Shown: piece by piece, positions 25,202-33,899 of the stretch | How positions within the stretch are numbered: position 1 is the first letter of the stretch | Layout: the number at the start of each line of letters is the position of its first letter | Origin: Verrucomicrobiales bacterium | Lineage (GTDB): Bacteria > Verrucomicrobiota > Verrucomicrobiia > Limisphaerales > F1-12-MAGs170 | Assembly: GCA_005777315.1 (NCBI GenBank) | Contig: SXMN01000146.1 | Location: 1 to 51,478, forward strand | Direction: 5' to 3' | DNA length: 51,478 nt | Notes under the pieces: model-generated | What the model saw: only the letters and a program-made list of their open reading frames with translations | Database searches by the model: none | What the model was told of the DNA's origin: nothing | Position numbers and translations under genes: made by a program

Positions 25202-25543
25202 ATGTTCAGCCGAGTTTTTGGAATGTGCATCGTTGTCAGCGTGATCACGCTCGGCGCAGGATGTGGAGATCATTCCCAGCCCCCGGCGGCAGGCACAGCG
25301 AAGAATCCTTCGGAGAATACGTCACCCGAAACGGCGGGAGGTGAGCTGGATCAGGCGGCCATCGCTGCCATCCTGGACGAGCTGACTCAAATTGTCCGTA
25401 AGTTCGCAGCGGAACAACGGCGGGTTCCCAAGACGTTGGAGGAAGTGGCTGCCGCAGGTTATCTCAGCCGTTTGCCACAGCCGCCATCGGGCAAAAGATT
25501 TGCCATCAACAATACCTTGCAGGTGTATCTGGCTGGCCAGTGA
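25202..25543 (+). CDS. Small putative lipoprotein upstream of a pseudopilin gene
   Basis: ATG 25202 starts a 113-residue protein with a signal peptide ending in a lipobox, LGAGC, with Cys19-20 as the lipid site. After a proline/serine/threonine linker comes a helix (AIAAILDELTQIVRKFAAEQ) and the phrase PKTLEEVAAAGYLSRLP, ending in FAINNTLQVYLAGQ. This second half resembles the C-terminal part of type II pseudopilins, where such an LEEL-AAGYL element is common; that likeness is my reading, not a proven family. It lies 66 bases before the pseudopilin gene and likely shares its message. The function is unknown. Confidence 0.8.
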   Translation: MFSRVFGMCIVVSVITLGAGCGDHSQPPAAGTAKNPSENTSPETAGGELDQAAIAAILDELTQIVRKFAAEQRRVPKTLEEVAAAGYLSRLPQPPSGKRFAINNTLQVYLAGQ

Positions 25544-25609
25544 AGACGGATGGAGAGGCTCAAGACTATTCGCCAGATGCGCAGAACTGAATAGCCCCAA
25601 GGAGACACC

Positions 25610-26500
25610 ATGAATCATTCGCTTTCTACAGAGACCAGGAAGAGCGCGGCGTTCACACTGATCGAGCTTTTGGTCGTCATCGCCATCATCGCCATTCTCG
25701 CCAGCCTGTTGTTGCCAGCGTTGTCGAGCGCGAAGGCCCGGGCTCAACGGATCAAATGCACTGCCCAGATGAAGCAGCTCGGGCTCGGTTTCGATCTCTT
25801 CACGATGGATCACAACGACATGTATCCTCCGACGGCTTATGCGACAGGCGATTATCAGTATCAACTGGCCTGGGACGATTATCTTCACAAGTATATCGGA
25901 GGGAGTGCGCCCGATGCGGATTTGATGGTGGGCATTTCCGGCGGCATTGCGGATCGCAGCACGATTCCGAAAATCTTGAAATGTCCCGCCGACACAATCC
26001 AGATCAGCATTGCATGGGCGACGTTCGGCCAGCGCCGCACCTATGCCATGAACTATGCAGGACCAAATTTCTCCTTGAGCACGGCAACTGCACCCTTGCC
26101 CGAACCGACACATGGCGCAGGCATTTATTACAATCTCCGAGGAAGCGCGGCCGGGTCGCTGCCCAGTTGGGAGCCGCGTGGCTACAAAACGAGCGTGGTT
26201 GGTGACGCGGCGGGCACGATCCAACTGGTCGAACAACCGGAGGGCGGCAACATCGCCGGCAATGACTGGCCTTCCTTCTCCCAGGGCCCCACCGGACCAT
26301 CGAATGGTGATCAAACTCCTTTTCAGATTGCTATTGGCGGGCGGCAAAAATGGGGAGAGAAGGCTTATGGACTTCACGGAAAGCGCTTCAATTACCTGTT
26401 CTTCGACAGTCATGTGGGCATTCACAAAATCACAGACACCGTGGGCCGCGGAACGACGAACGCGCCAAAAGGGATGTGGACGTTGACAACAGGGGATTGA
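25610..26500 (+). CDS. Prepilin-type pseudopilin-like protein
   Basis: A 296-residue exported protein with a type IV pilin N-terminus: a short leader, then the cleavage and methylation site [24 protein letters not shown] beginning at residue 15 as the membrane helix. AAGGAG lies just upstream of ATG 25610. The helix continues into [19 protein letters not shown], as in GspG-like pseudopilins of Verrucomicrobia and Planctomycetes. The C-terminal half ends with [11 protein letters not shown], like the H-X9-DG type domain. Such proteins are encoded in dozens to hundreds of copies in these phyla, and their role is unsolved. The leader should be cut by a prepilin peptidase encoded elsewhere. Confidence 0.9.
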   Translation: MNHSLSTETRKSAAFTLIELLVVIAIIAILASLLLPALSSAKARAQRIKCTAQMKQLGLGFDLFTMDHNDMYPPTAYATGDYQYQLAWDDYLHKYIGGSAPDADLMVGISGGIADRSTIPKILKCPADTIQISIAWATFGQRRTYAMNYAGPNFSLSTATAPLPEPTHGAGIYYNLRGSAAGSLPSWEPRGYKTSVVGDAAGTIQLVEQPEGGNIAGNDWPSFSQGPTGPSNGDQTPFQIAIGGRQKWGEKAYGLHGKRFNYLFFDSHVGIHKITDTVGRGTTNAPKGMWTLTTGD

Positions 26501-26653
26501 GCAATCTCAAAAAATCGCCGTGATTTCCCTCTCTGCCTGATGTGGGCCTGGCCAGCGGTGTAACCAAACCTTTCGACCACCGCGAAGATCGGATCGAGAA
26601 CTCGCAGCCCCGCAAAGATTGGATTCCACACAGAAATAGGGTTTGATGATTCA

Positions 26654-27694
26654 GTGCATACTGAAAATGCGATCCAGAAGGGTTTTCAAGGAGTCAGGTT
26701 TTCACATCGCCCGCGCTATATTTCCTCTTTAGCGGCTGCTGTTTGCAGACTTCCAGTTGTTGTCGCGCTATTCTGGCTGTCATTTGCACCTTTCTCAGCC
26801 GCATTTGCCGCCGCCAGAACCACGGACAGCGCGGCTGGCTCACCTGCCGGTGAGGACATTCGCCGGCCGGAAGTGGCCCGCCGGTTGTTCGATACGTGGA
26901 AACAACCGTTCAAGCCGTTTCGGATTGCGGGAAACATTCATTATGTTGGCACGGTCGGTGTGAGCTCTTTCCTGATCACCACACCCGAGGGAAACGTCCT
27001 GATCGATACCGGTTTCGCTGACACATTGCCACTGGTGCTGACGAACATCACGTCCCTCGGTCATGACTGGCGGCATATCAAGCTGCTTCTCGCCAGTCAC
27101 GCCCATGTGGATCACGTCGGTGGTCATGCGCGCTTGAAAGAGCTCACCGGGGCGACCGTGTGCCTGAGTGCGGCGGATGCGGCGCTTGCCGCGAGTGGCG
27201 GACGCGGGGATTACAGCCCATTCGCACAGGAGGTGATGGTTTACGAACCGGTGAAGGCAGGACGGATCGTGCGTGATGGGGAAACGATTTCACTTGGTGG
27301 CGCCAGTCTGACGGCGCATCTCACGCCCGGTCACACTCAAGGCGCGACCACATGGACGATGCGCATTGTCGAAGATGGGCAGCCTATGAATGTCGTCTTC
27401 TTCAGCAGCCTGAGCCTGGTGGAAGGGACAAAATTGCGCGACAACGTGGTCTTTCCCGGAATTGTGGAAGCTTACCGTGAGAGCCTTTCCAGACTGAAAA
27501 CAATCCCGTGCGACATCTTCCTGGCTCCACATGGCGGAGCCTTTGTGCTGGCGGAAAAACTCGCCCGTCTTCAGAGCGGAGAAAGGCCCAATCCATTCAT
27601 TGATCCCAAGGCGCTGAAGGAGGTCATTGAAGCCACGGAGAAGGCATTGGCAACGCAACTCCTCCTTTCGCCATCAAAAGCCGGCAGCCGCTGA
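26654..27694 (+). CDS. Subclass B3 metallo-beta-lactamase-like hydrolase
   Basis: An exported zinc hydrolase of 346 residues. It starts with GTG 26654; a signal peptide spans about residues 24-53 (VVVALFWLSFAPFSAAFAAA). The metal ligands follow the B3 pattern: HAHVDH at 149-154, His227 in TPGHTQG and His293 in APHGGAF. SLSLVEGTKL occupies the place of the B3 SLS/P region. B3 enzymes hydrolyse beta-lactams, including carbapenems, in the periplasm, but many environmental members have weak or no such activity, so a resistance function is not proven. It stands alone, in the same direction as the pseudopilin gene and with no mobile element near. Confidence 0.88.
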   Translation: MHTENAIQKGFQGVRFSHRPRYISSLAAAVCRLPVVVALFWLSFAPFSAAFAAARTTDSAAGSPAGEDIRRPEVARRLFDTWKQPFKPFRIAGNIHYVGTVGVSSFLITTPEGNVLIDTGFADTLPLVLTNITSLGHDWRHIKLLLASHAHVDHVGGHARLKELTGATVCLSAADAALAASGGRGDYSPFAQEVMVYEPVKAGRIVRDGETISLGGASLTAHLTPGHTQGATTWTMRIVEDGQPMNVVFFSSLSLVEGTKLRDNVVFPGIVEAYRESLSRLKTIPCDIFLAPHGGAFVLAEKLARLQSGERPNPFIDPKALKEVIEATEKALATQLLLSPSKAGSR

Positions 27695-28081
27695 ATGGGG
27701 CGCGCATCACCGCTCCCGGCATTCAGATGGGGTGTGGCGGTTGTTCCGACGACATCGCTCGGGCTGAAGTTCTTCCTGCCAGCCAACACATGAGTGATCA
27801 CGGTGTTGCAGAAGGAGAACCAATGGCGGCAAGGATGCCGGCCCTACGCAGGTTTCCCGTGTATTCACAAGTTGGCGGTAGTGGAGCGCGGAACTCATCC
27901 CGCCGGACCGTGGAAACGGAGGCCGCGCCGTGTTCTCGTCCGGGCTCTGGAGGACTCGAAGCTCCCTGGGGAATAAATTCGGTGCCCCGGCACCACGCTC
28001 GACCACACCCAGTCTTGAGGTCTTCTCGTTACCGGCTTCGGGAGGCGCCGGCAGGTTCTCGTTCCACCTTTGGAGAGTGGT
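27695..28081. other. 387-base gap without a supported gene
   Basis: This lies between convergent genes (metallo-beta-lactamase and P450). Short open frames on both strands have arginine/serine/proline-rich composition typical of non-coding GC-rich DNA. A perfect 6-bp inverted repeat, GGTGCC-CC-GGCACC, is at 27981-27994. No terminator with a T-run was seen. It may contain a decayed or dispersed repeat, but no second copy is in the window. Confidence 0.5.
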
Positions 28082-29224
28082 TCACAATGGCGCCAGCTTT
28101 ACGGTCAAAGATTCGAAGCCGTTCGAGCGCTGGTAGCGCTCCTCCTTTTCGACGTGCTCCTGCGCATCGAGAACAGTGACGCGCCCGACGCGCTCGGTGA
28201 GGGCCTGCAACAGACTGCGCACTATCAAGCGCGCATGGGCCGCGCCGAGGCAAAGGTGCGTCCCGAAGCCGAAGGAAATGTGCGGGTTCGGCTTGCGATC
28301 GAGACGCACTTCTTCAGGCGCCTCAAAGACCTTCTCGTCAAAATTTGCGGAGGCCCAGCCCAGCGAAACGCGTCCGTCCGCCGGGACGGTAACTCCGTGG
28401 ACCTCGGTTTCCACCGGGCAGACGCGACCAATGTGCGTGAGCGGCATGAAGACTCGGAAGAATTCCTCGCCTGCGTGAACAATGCGCTTCGGATCCTCGC
28501 GCAGATATTCGAGGGTGCTGGGATTCCGCCCGAGATACGCAATGATGGAGGAGATGCTGTGGATGATCGTGTCGCGTCCACCGGCAAAGGTGAGGTTGCC
28601 AAATCCCATCATTTCCTCGCGCGTCAACGGGCGCCCGCGAAAAGTCCCCTTGGTGAGAGCGCTGAAAAAATCCTCGCCTGGATTCGCCTCGGCGCGGTCG
28701 AATTGTGCGCTCAGATAATCTTCGAGCGCGGTTCCTTTCTTGAATGCGCCTCCCGTCACCTTGAAAACGTGCATGCCCCAGCCGATCCACGTGTCTGCCT
28801 CAGACTCGGGCACGTTCAGCAGATAGGTGAGCGCGCGCGACTGCACCGGCAGCGCAAAATCGTTCACGATCTCGACGGATTCCCGGTTCAGCGCCTCTGA
28901 AAGTTTCTCCGCGATCAACGCCTCGACCTGTGCGATCATATCGGGTTGTTTGGCCCGTGCGAAGAACGGCTCGACGATGGCGCGATACTCCGTGTGCTCC
29001 GGCGGATTGGTCTCGATGGGCAACTGGCGCATCGTTCGGACCGCTTCCTCCGACGGGATCGGCACACGGAAGGGCGCATCCGAGCTGAACGTCTGCCAAT
29101 CCTTCGCCGCTTTGCGCACGTCTTCATGGCGCAGGATCATCGGCACCATCTCACCCTGAAAAGGGCACTTCAGGACGCCGTCCTTGTTTCGGGCCTCGCG
29201 GAAGGGGTCGGGAATGTTGCTCAT
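28082..29224 (-). CDS. Cytochrome P450
   Basis: A soluble bacterial P450 of 380 residues, slightly short for the class (about 400). The haem-binding loop is FGFGTHLCLGAAHARL with thiolate ligand Cys325. The I-helix oxygen-activation motif is GGRDT (215-219) and the K-helix ExxR pair is Glu254/Arg257. ETNPPEHTEYRAIV at 71-84 matches the C-helix region with the DPPEHT-like motif. It would hydroxylate or epoxidise a small molecule with electrons from a ferredoxin system; no ferredoxin or reductase is adjacent. It shares direction with the catabolic genes but lies 108 bases from them. The substrate is unknown. Confidence 0.94.
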   Translation of the reverse strand: MSNIPDPFREARNKDGVLKCPFQGEMVPMILRHEDVRKAAKDWQTFSSDAPFRVPIPSEEAVRTMRQLPIETNPPEHTEYRAIVEPFFARAKQPDMIAQVEALIAEKLSEALNRESVEIVNDFALPVQSRALTYLLNVPESEADTWIGWGMHVFKVTGGAFKKGTALEDYLSAQFDRAEANPGEDFFSALTKGTFRGRPLTREEMMGFGNLTFAGGRDTIIHSISSIIAYLGRNPSTLEYLREDPKRIVHAGEEFFRVFMPLTHIGRVCPVETEVHGVTVPADGRVSLGWASANFDEKVFEAPEEVRLDRKPNPHISFGFGTHLCLGAAHARLIVRSLLQALTERVGRVTVLDAQEHVEKEERYQRSNGFESLTVKLAPL

Positions 29225-29332
29225 AGGCTGCTGTTTCCGCTAATTGAAACGGCAGAGTGGCGTTTCAATCAAGAAGCGTGTGGCGACAAAAATGCGAAGC
29301 CTGAAGGCGTTAGGCGATGAGCGCCACCGCGC

Positions 29333-30814
29333 CTACTTCGTCGTGGGCACGGCGGGCGGATTGTGTTTGAGAAGTCTGTCTGCCCAGGCGATGAAGTGTT
29401 TCATGTTTGAGCGATCCTCGTGTCCGCCGTCGTGCTGACGCCAGGCAAGTTCTCCATCAAGCAAGTCGGTGTTGACGGGCGGCATCTTCGCGGTGCGGTA
29501 ATTCTCCTTTTCGCCGGTGTCGCGCGCTCCAAGCAGGCGGAAGACGGGGCCGGCGGCAACCGTGGCCATGTAGCTGCCCTGCTGGTCGAGCCAGTTTGCA
29601 TCGCCGCGGGCGGGTATGCCATAGCTTATAAAAGTCAGACGAGGCGCACAGAGAGCGATCAATTCGTGCGCGTCCACCGGCAGGTCGCCGGCATTCTTGC
29701 TGCCGAAGCTCGACTCGGCGGTGCCGTACTTCAGGAAGTTGCCGGCCATCCAATGATATTCCCCGGAGCCGGTAAGGTTCTCCACCGCTTCACCGAAATT
29801 CCGGCGGTGCAATTTTGCGCCGCCTGCGCCCGAGGAACCCACGAGCGCCACTGCAAAGCGCGGATCGAAAGCGAGCGTGACCAGCGCGGCCTTGCCGTAC
29901 CGCGACACGCCTTCGATGCCGACTTTCTTCGCATCCACGGTGGGATCGGTTTCGAGATAATCCAGTCCTCGCGCGGCACCCCAGGCCCAGGCGCGCAGCG
30001 AACCCCAGTCGTCCGGCTTGCGCGGCTGGCCTTGGTTCACGAGGCCGATGATGCCCCTGGTCAATCCACCAGGAGTCCCGCCTCGACCTCCGCCACTGTC
30101 GTCCTGAACGCTGCTCGGGTTGAGGGTGGCATAACCCCAGCCGGCGGCGATGAGTATCTCAGTCGATGACGGGCCGGCATTCGTGCCGCCACCGAAAGCA
30201 CCGAAGCGGTTGGTGGGCGCGAGTTCGCCTGGTCGGCGGGGAAAGCCACTCCCGCCGAAGCCGCCGCCGAACATCATGAGCACGGGCACCGGTCCTTTGG
30301 TGTTCGCTGGCGTGACCAGCGTCATCTGAATGCCAACCTTGATCGACGGGCAGGCCGAGTTGTCCACCTTGCCGACAAGTTGCCTGGCCAGCACAGGCAC
30401 GTTGCCGACCACTCGGTCTGTCGCCTGGGTCGTCACCGTCCATGTCACTTTCGGAACATTTTTCGGCACGCGACCGAAGACCTCGCGCTCGAAGTCCTCC
30501 ACGATTTCCGGGCGGCGCACCTTCCACCACTGCTCGGCTGTGGTGACCTTCTGGCCGTTCTTCATCAACAGGGGATCTGGCAGGTCGGGGAAGGGATTAG
30601 CCTTGTCGGGATCGTAATTGGCTGAGTTGGTCGCGCTGGAGTTGCCGCTCGGACCGGGGCGCAGCCGGGTGATGCCCAACTGCTCCTTCATGTTCTGGTG
30701 ATCCTGCTGCGTGGTCCAGTTGAACGGCTCGGGAGTTTTCGCGCGGAGAAACGCCGGGGGCACCGCAAGGAACGCAACCGCGAGGAAGGCGGAACGGAAG
30801 GACAAATATTTCAT
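29333..30814 (-). CDS. CE15 glucuronoyl esterase-like alpha/beta hydrolase
   Basis: A 493-residue exported protein. ATG 30814 gives a good signal peptide (SAFLAVAFLAVPPAFLRA); the frame is open further upstream. CE15 enzymes cut ester links between 4-O-methyl-glucuronic acid of xylan and lignin. The nucleophile motif GVSRYGKAAL has Ser304. The catalytic histidine is His465 in DGGHEDRSN. The glutamate found in ESGxGG of classical members is Ser327 here (SSGAGG), while the alternative glutamate in DAHELIAL (Glu384) is present, a pattern known in some bacterial members. HRRNFGEAVENLTG and EYHWMAGNFLKYG also match. It starts the run of polysaccharide genes with the sulfatase behind it. Confidence 0.85.
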   Translation of the reverse strand: MKYLSFRSAFLAVAFLAVPPAFLRAKTPEPFNWTTQQDHQNMKEQLGITRLRPGPSGNSSATNSANYDPDKANPFPDLPDPLLMKNGQKVTTAEQWWKVRRPEIVEDFEREVFGRVPKNVPKVTWTVTTQATDRVVGNVPVLARQLVGKVDNSACPSIKVGIQMTLVTPANTKGPVPVLMMFGGGFGGSGFPRRPGELAPTNRFGAFGGGTNAGPSSTEILIAAGWGYATLNPSSVQDDSGGGRGGTPGGLTRGIIGLVNQGQPRKPDDWGSLRAWAWGAARGLDYLETDPTVDAKKVGIEGVSRYGKAALVTLAFDPRFAVALVGSSGAGGAKLHRRNFGEAVENLTGSGEYHWMAGNFLKYGTAESSFGSKNAGDLPVDAHELIALCAPRLTFISYGIPARGDANWLDQQGSYMATVAAGPVFRLLGARDTGEKENYRTAKMPPVNTDLLDGELAWRQHDGGHEDRSNMKHFIAWADRLLKHNPPAVPTTK

Positions 30815-30912
30815 AGGCATTGAGACTCTTGGGAACCGCAAAGGGATACGCCTATTTGGCCGGGCAACAAGATCGGAAAAAAGTGCGCGAAGCAGTCCGG
30901 CACCGCCACGAT

Positions 30913-32433
30913 TCACTTCGACGGCACCGAGGGTTTCTTGACTTGACTCGCTGCGCCGCCGACAACCCCGGCTGGTCGCGCGTGCGTGGCGCGGACGCCG
31001 GTCAGCGAGTCGCCAAGGTCGGCGCGGGCCTTCGCGACTTCCGCTTGCAGGCGGGCGACGATTTCAGGATGCGCACCGGCCACGTCGCGGGTTTCGCCGG
31101 GGTCGTGTTTGAGATCGTAGAGCGCCAGCGCGATTTTCTCGACGCGATAACCATGCCGGCTGGCGATGCCGCGAATGCCGGAGACTTCAATCGCCTGCGG
31201 TTTCATGTTCTCCCAATTGGACGGCTTGCCACCCTTGCCCGGTACCGCCGCGACGGTGAGATACTCGTGCGGCAGGTGCAGCTTCCAATCGCCGACGCGC
31301 ACGGCCTGTAATTCCTCGCCGGAGTAAAACCAGAACGAGTCGCGCCCTTTCGCGCCCTTCTCGCCCAGCAGAAACGGCGTGAGGTCCTTGCCGTCGATCT
31401 TCGTGGTCGGCAAAGGGGACCCGGCCAGGCGCGCGAACGACACGTAGAGATCCATCGTAGTGACAAGTTCATCAGTGACGCGACCGGCAGGCACGCGGCC
31501 TGGCCAGCGCATCACGCACGGCACGTCCACGCCACCGCCGAACGTGGTGAGCTTGCCCTCACGCAGCGGCCCAGCGGAACCGGCGTGTTCGCCATAGGAA
31601 AGAAACGGCCCGTTATCGGACGTGAAAACGACGAGCGTGCGCTCATCGAGTCCATGCTTGCGGAGAGCGGTCAGGATTTCGCCCACCGACCAGTCGAGCT
31701 CCTGCACGACATCGCCGTAGAGGCCGCGTCCGCTTGTGCCCTTGAACTTCGCCGAGGCGAAGATCGGCACATGCGGCATGATGTGCGGCACGTAGAGGAA
31801 GAACGGCTTCTCCTTGTTGCGCTCGATAAACTTCACCGCACGCTCGGTAATGCGCCGCGTGAATTGCGACTGGTCGGGGTCCAGCTCCACGACCTTTTCG
31901 TTTTCGTGGAGCGGCAGCGAGGGAATGCCGCGCGTGACGGGATGCAGCGGCCCATTGTCGTTTGAGTAGGGGATGCCGAACCACTCATCGAAGCCACGCC
32001 GCGTGGGCAGGAACGGCTCGCGATGACCGAGATGCCACTTGCCGTGAATGGCCGTCGCGTAGCCCTGCGTCTTGAGCAATTCACTGAGCATCTTCTCGCT
32101 CGGGTTCAGTCCGGTGGTGCTGGTGTGGTTCAACGCGCCCGCCATCCCGACGCGATTGGCGTAACAGCCCGTAAGCAGCGCCGCGCGCGACGCCGTGCAG
32201 ACCGCCTGCGCCACATGGAAGCTGGTGAACCGCGTCCCCTCTCGCGCAAGCCGGTCGATGTGTGGTGTCTTGATATCCCTGGCCCCATAGCAACCCAGAT
32301 CGCCGTAACCGAGGTCATCGGCGAAGATGAAGACGATGTTGGGCGCGGCCCGCGCCGTTTCCGCAGCGCTGGCGGTTGCCACGGAAAAGGCAGCAAGCAA
32401 AGCGACGAGGACTATTCTGAGAAGTGGTTTCAT
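30913..32433 (-). CDS. Exported type I sulfatase
   Basis: A 506-residue periplasmic sulfatase with a signal peptide to about residue 24. PNIVFIFADDLGYGDLG supplies the metal aspartates Asp39/Asp40. The active-site motif is CTASR, with Cys79 converted to formylglycine by a maturase not seen here. IHGKWHLGH and FTSDNGP are further family landmarks. The C-terminal domain follows near residue 400. Sulfatases of this class strip sulfate from polysaccharides or small esters and are frequent in Verrucomicrobia and Planctomycetes that use algal or mucin glycans. It lies between the CE15 esterase and the GH39-like glycosidase genes, same strand. Confidence 0.95.
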   Translation of the reverse strand: MKPLLRIVLVALLAAFSVATASAAETARAAPNIVFIFADDLGYGDLGCYGARDIKTPHIDRLAREGTRFTSFHVAQAVCTASRAALLTGCYANRVGMAGALNHTSTTGLNPSEKMLSELLKTQGYATAIHGKWHLGHREPFLPTRRGFDEWFGIPYSNDNGPLHPVTRGIPSLPLHENEKVVELDPDQSQFTRRITERAVKFIERNKEKPFFLYVPHIMPHVPIFASAKFKGTSGRGLYGDVVQELDWSVGEILTALRKHGLDERTLVVFTSDNGPFLSYGEHAGSAGPLREGKLTTFGGGVDVPCVMRWPGRVPAGRVTDELVTTMDLYVSFARLAGSPLPTTKIDGKDLTPFLLGEKGAKGRDSFWFYSGEELQAVRVGDWKLHLPHEYLTVAAVPGKGGKPSNWENMKPQAIEVSGIRGIASRHGYRVEKIALALYDLKHDPGETRDVAGAHPEIVARLQAEVAKARADLGDSLTGVRATHARPAGVVGGAASQVKKPSVPSK

Positions 32434-32460
32434 GCGATGAGCTCGCTTGATTTGAGCGCG

Positions 32461-33885
32461 CTACTTTTGCCACTGAGGACGCAAGGTGATGAGCGCGACG
32501 GAGGGCGGCAGAAGTTTGAAGGTAAGCTCCGAACCGGTCAGCGCCGCGCCAGGGCGGAGTTCGAACGCGTGCTGATCATCGACAATGCGCAGCTCGACCG
32601 CAGTGTTCCCCGCCCACGGCAGATTAGTGAACGACAGCCGCATCTCTTCCCCACCGGACAGATTGGCCACCAGCACAGCGGCCTTCGGATCCCCGGCTCG
32701 GATTCCGGCGGCAAGGGCCAACTGGCCGGACACGGCTCCGGTGGTGCGGACGCGGCGCGGCGTGTCGAGCAATTGGGCGAAGGCGAGCATCGCGTGGTAA
32801 TTGCGCGTGGACGCGCCCACTTCAGTGAAGAGGCCGAACCCGCCAGTCTCGCCATGGTAGAAATTGCACACGTCCACTGGCGCATCTTGCAACTCAAGCA
32901 GTCCCGCGACGAGGAATGTTCCGCCGGGCGCGCCGGCCATCTGGTCGGCGGCGCGTTGGCGCGTTTCGGGCGTCGCCTTGCGTGACAGCACGTCCCATGA
33001 GTTACCGGGCAGATAATTCCACTCGTTAAGATGGCTTTCGGTTTGCGTGAAGCCACGCGCGTCGAGCACGCGGCGCACGGCGCGGGCGCGCGCGGCGAGT
33101 TCGGAAGGATTGTCGGTGTAACAATGCCACGAGAAGAAATCCAAAGGCAGCTTTTCACTCCGGCAGAGGTCGAGGAACGCGGCGCAGAACTCCGATGGCT
33201 TCAACTCCGTGCCATGAAACTTGCCATAGTAGCCGAAACCAGCGCCGCCAATTTTGATGCCGGGAAATTCCTTGCGCAGCGCACGAGCGGTCACGCGATA
33301 CAACTCGAGGAACTGCGCATCGGTGCCGGTCCACATCACGGGGCGATTCTCCGGCTCGTTCCAGATTTCCCAATACCGGATGCCAAAACGAAAGCCGCTG
33401 GCCCAGCCCTCGTTGTAGTGGCGCACGATGCCGGCGCATACCGCCGCCCAGCGCGCCGGATCGCGCGGCGGATGCACATGACGCTTCACGGTCTGATGCT
33501 CGATGCTCTCGCCGAGCCGGTAGATGATCTCCGCGCCGGTGGCGCGAATGGCGGCGATGTATTCATCCGTCGCACGGAAATCGTAGCTCGCCGGCAGGGA
33601 CGGATCGGCCTCCGGGTTGGGAAACACCGCATGCACATCCACGATGGCGGGGTTGGGATGATGGCAATCGTGCAGCCGGGTCGAAGGCACGCGAAGTCGC
33701 TGGTGCGCCTCGGTCAAGTCAATGAGGCCATTCGCGCTGAGCGGGCCTTTGTTGATACCGTGCAACGCGCGCAGTTCGCCCTGCGCCGCTGCGAAGTCCA
33801 CCGTGAGGCGGTGTGGTTCAGCAGCGCTTACGCAGGCAGCTTGAAGCAGCAGCAAAAAGCTGATCATGCGGAAGCCCTGTCTCAT
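32461..33885 (-). CDS. GH39-like glycoside hydrolase
   Basis: A 474-residue exported TIM-barrel glycosidase; the signal peptide covers about residues 1-22 and ends at VSAAEP. YWEIWNEPE supplies the acid/base Glu177 and ESHLNEWNY the nucleophile Glu288, the pattern of clan GH-A families such as GH39 (beta-xylosidase, alpha-L-iduronidase). A C-terminal beta-sandwich from about residue 385 has VAVL-type strands. Family assignment within clan GH-A needs a profile search. It begins 14 bases after the VCBS-repeat gene ends, so both are on one message, and it ends 27 bases before the sulfatase gene. Confidence 0.8.
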   Translation of the reverse strand: MRQGFRMISFLLLLQAACVSAAEPHRLTVDFAAAQGELRALHGINKGPLSANGLIDLTEAHQRLRVPSTRLHDCHHPNPAIVDVHAVFPNPEADPSLPASYDFRATDEYIAAIRATGAEIIYRLGESIEHQTVKRHVHPPRDPARWAAVCAGIVRHYNEGWASGFRFGIRYWEIWNEPENRPVMWTGTDAQFLELYRVTARALRKEFPGIKIGGAGFGYYGKFHGTELKPSEFCAAFLDLCRSEKLPLDFFSWHCYTDNPSELAARARAVRRVLDARGFTQTESHLNEWNYLPGNSWDVLSRKATPETRQRAADQMAGAPGGTFLVAGLLELQDAPVDVCNFYHGETGGFGLFTEVGASTRNYHAMLAFAQLLDTPRRVRTTGAVSGQLALAAGIRAGDPKAAVLVANLSGGEEMRLSFTNLPWAGNTAVELRIVDDQHAFELRPGAALTGSELTFKLLPPSVALITLRPQWQK

Positions 33886-33899
33886 GGCTCTCCTTGCTC

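Noticed and set aside
27727-28179. Open frame of 150 codons on the plus strand between the beta-lactamase and P450 genes
   Set aside because: Arg/Ser/Gly-rich, no motif, and it runs antisense into the P450 gene.
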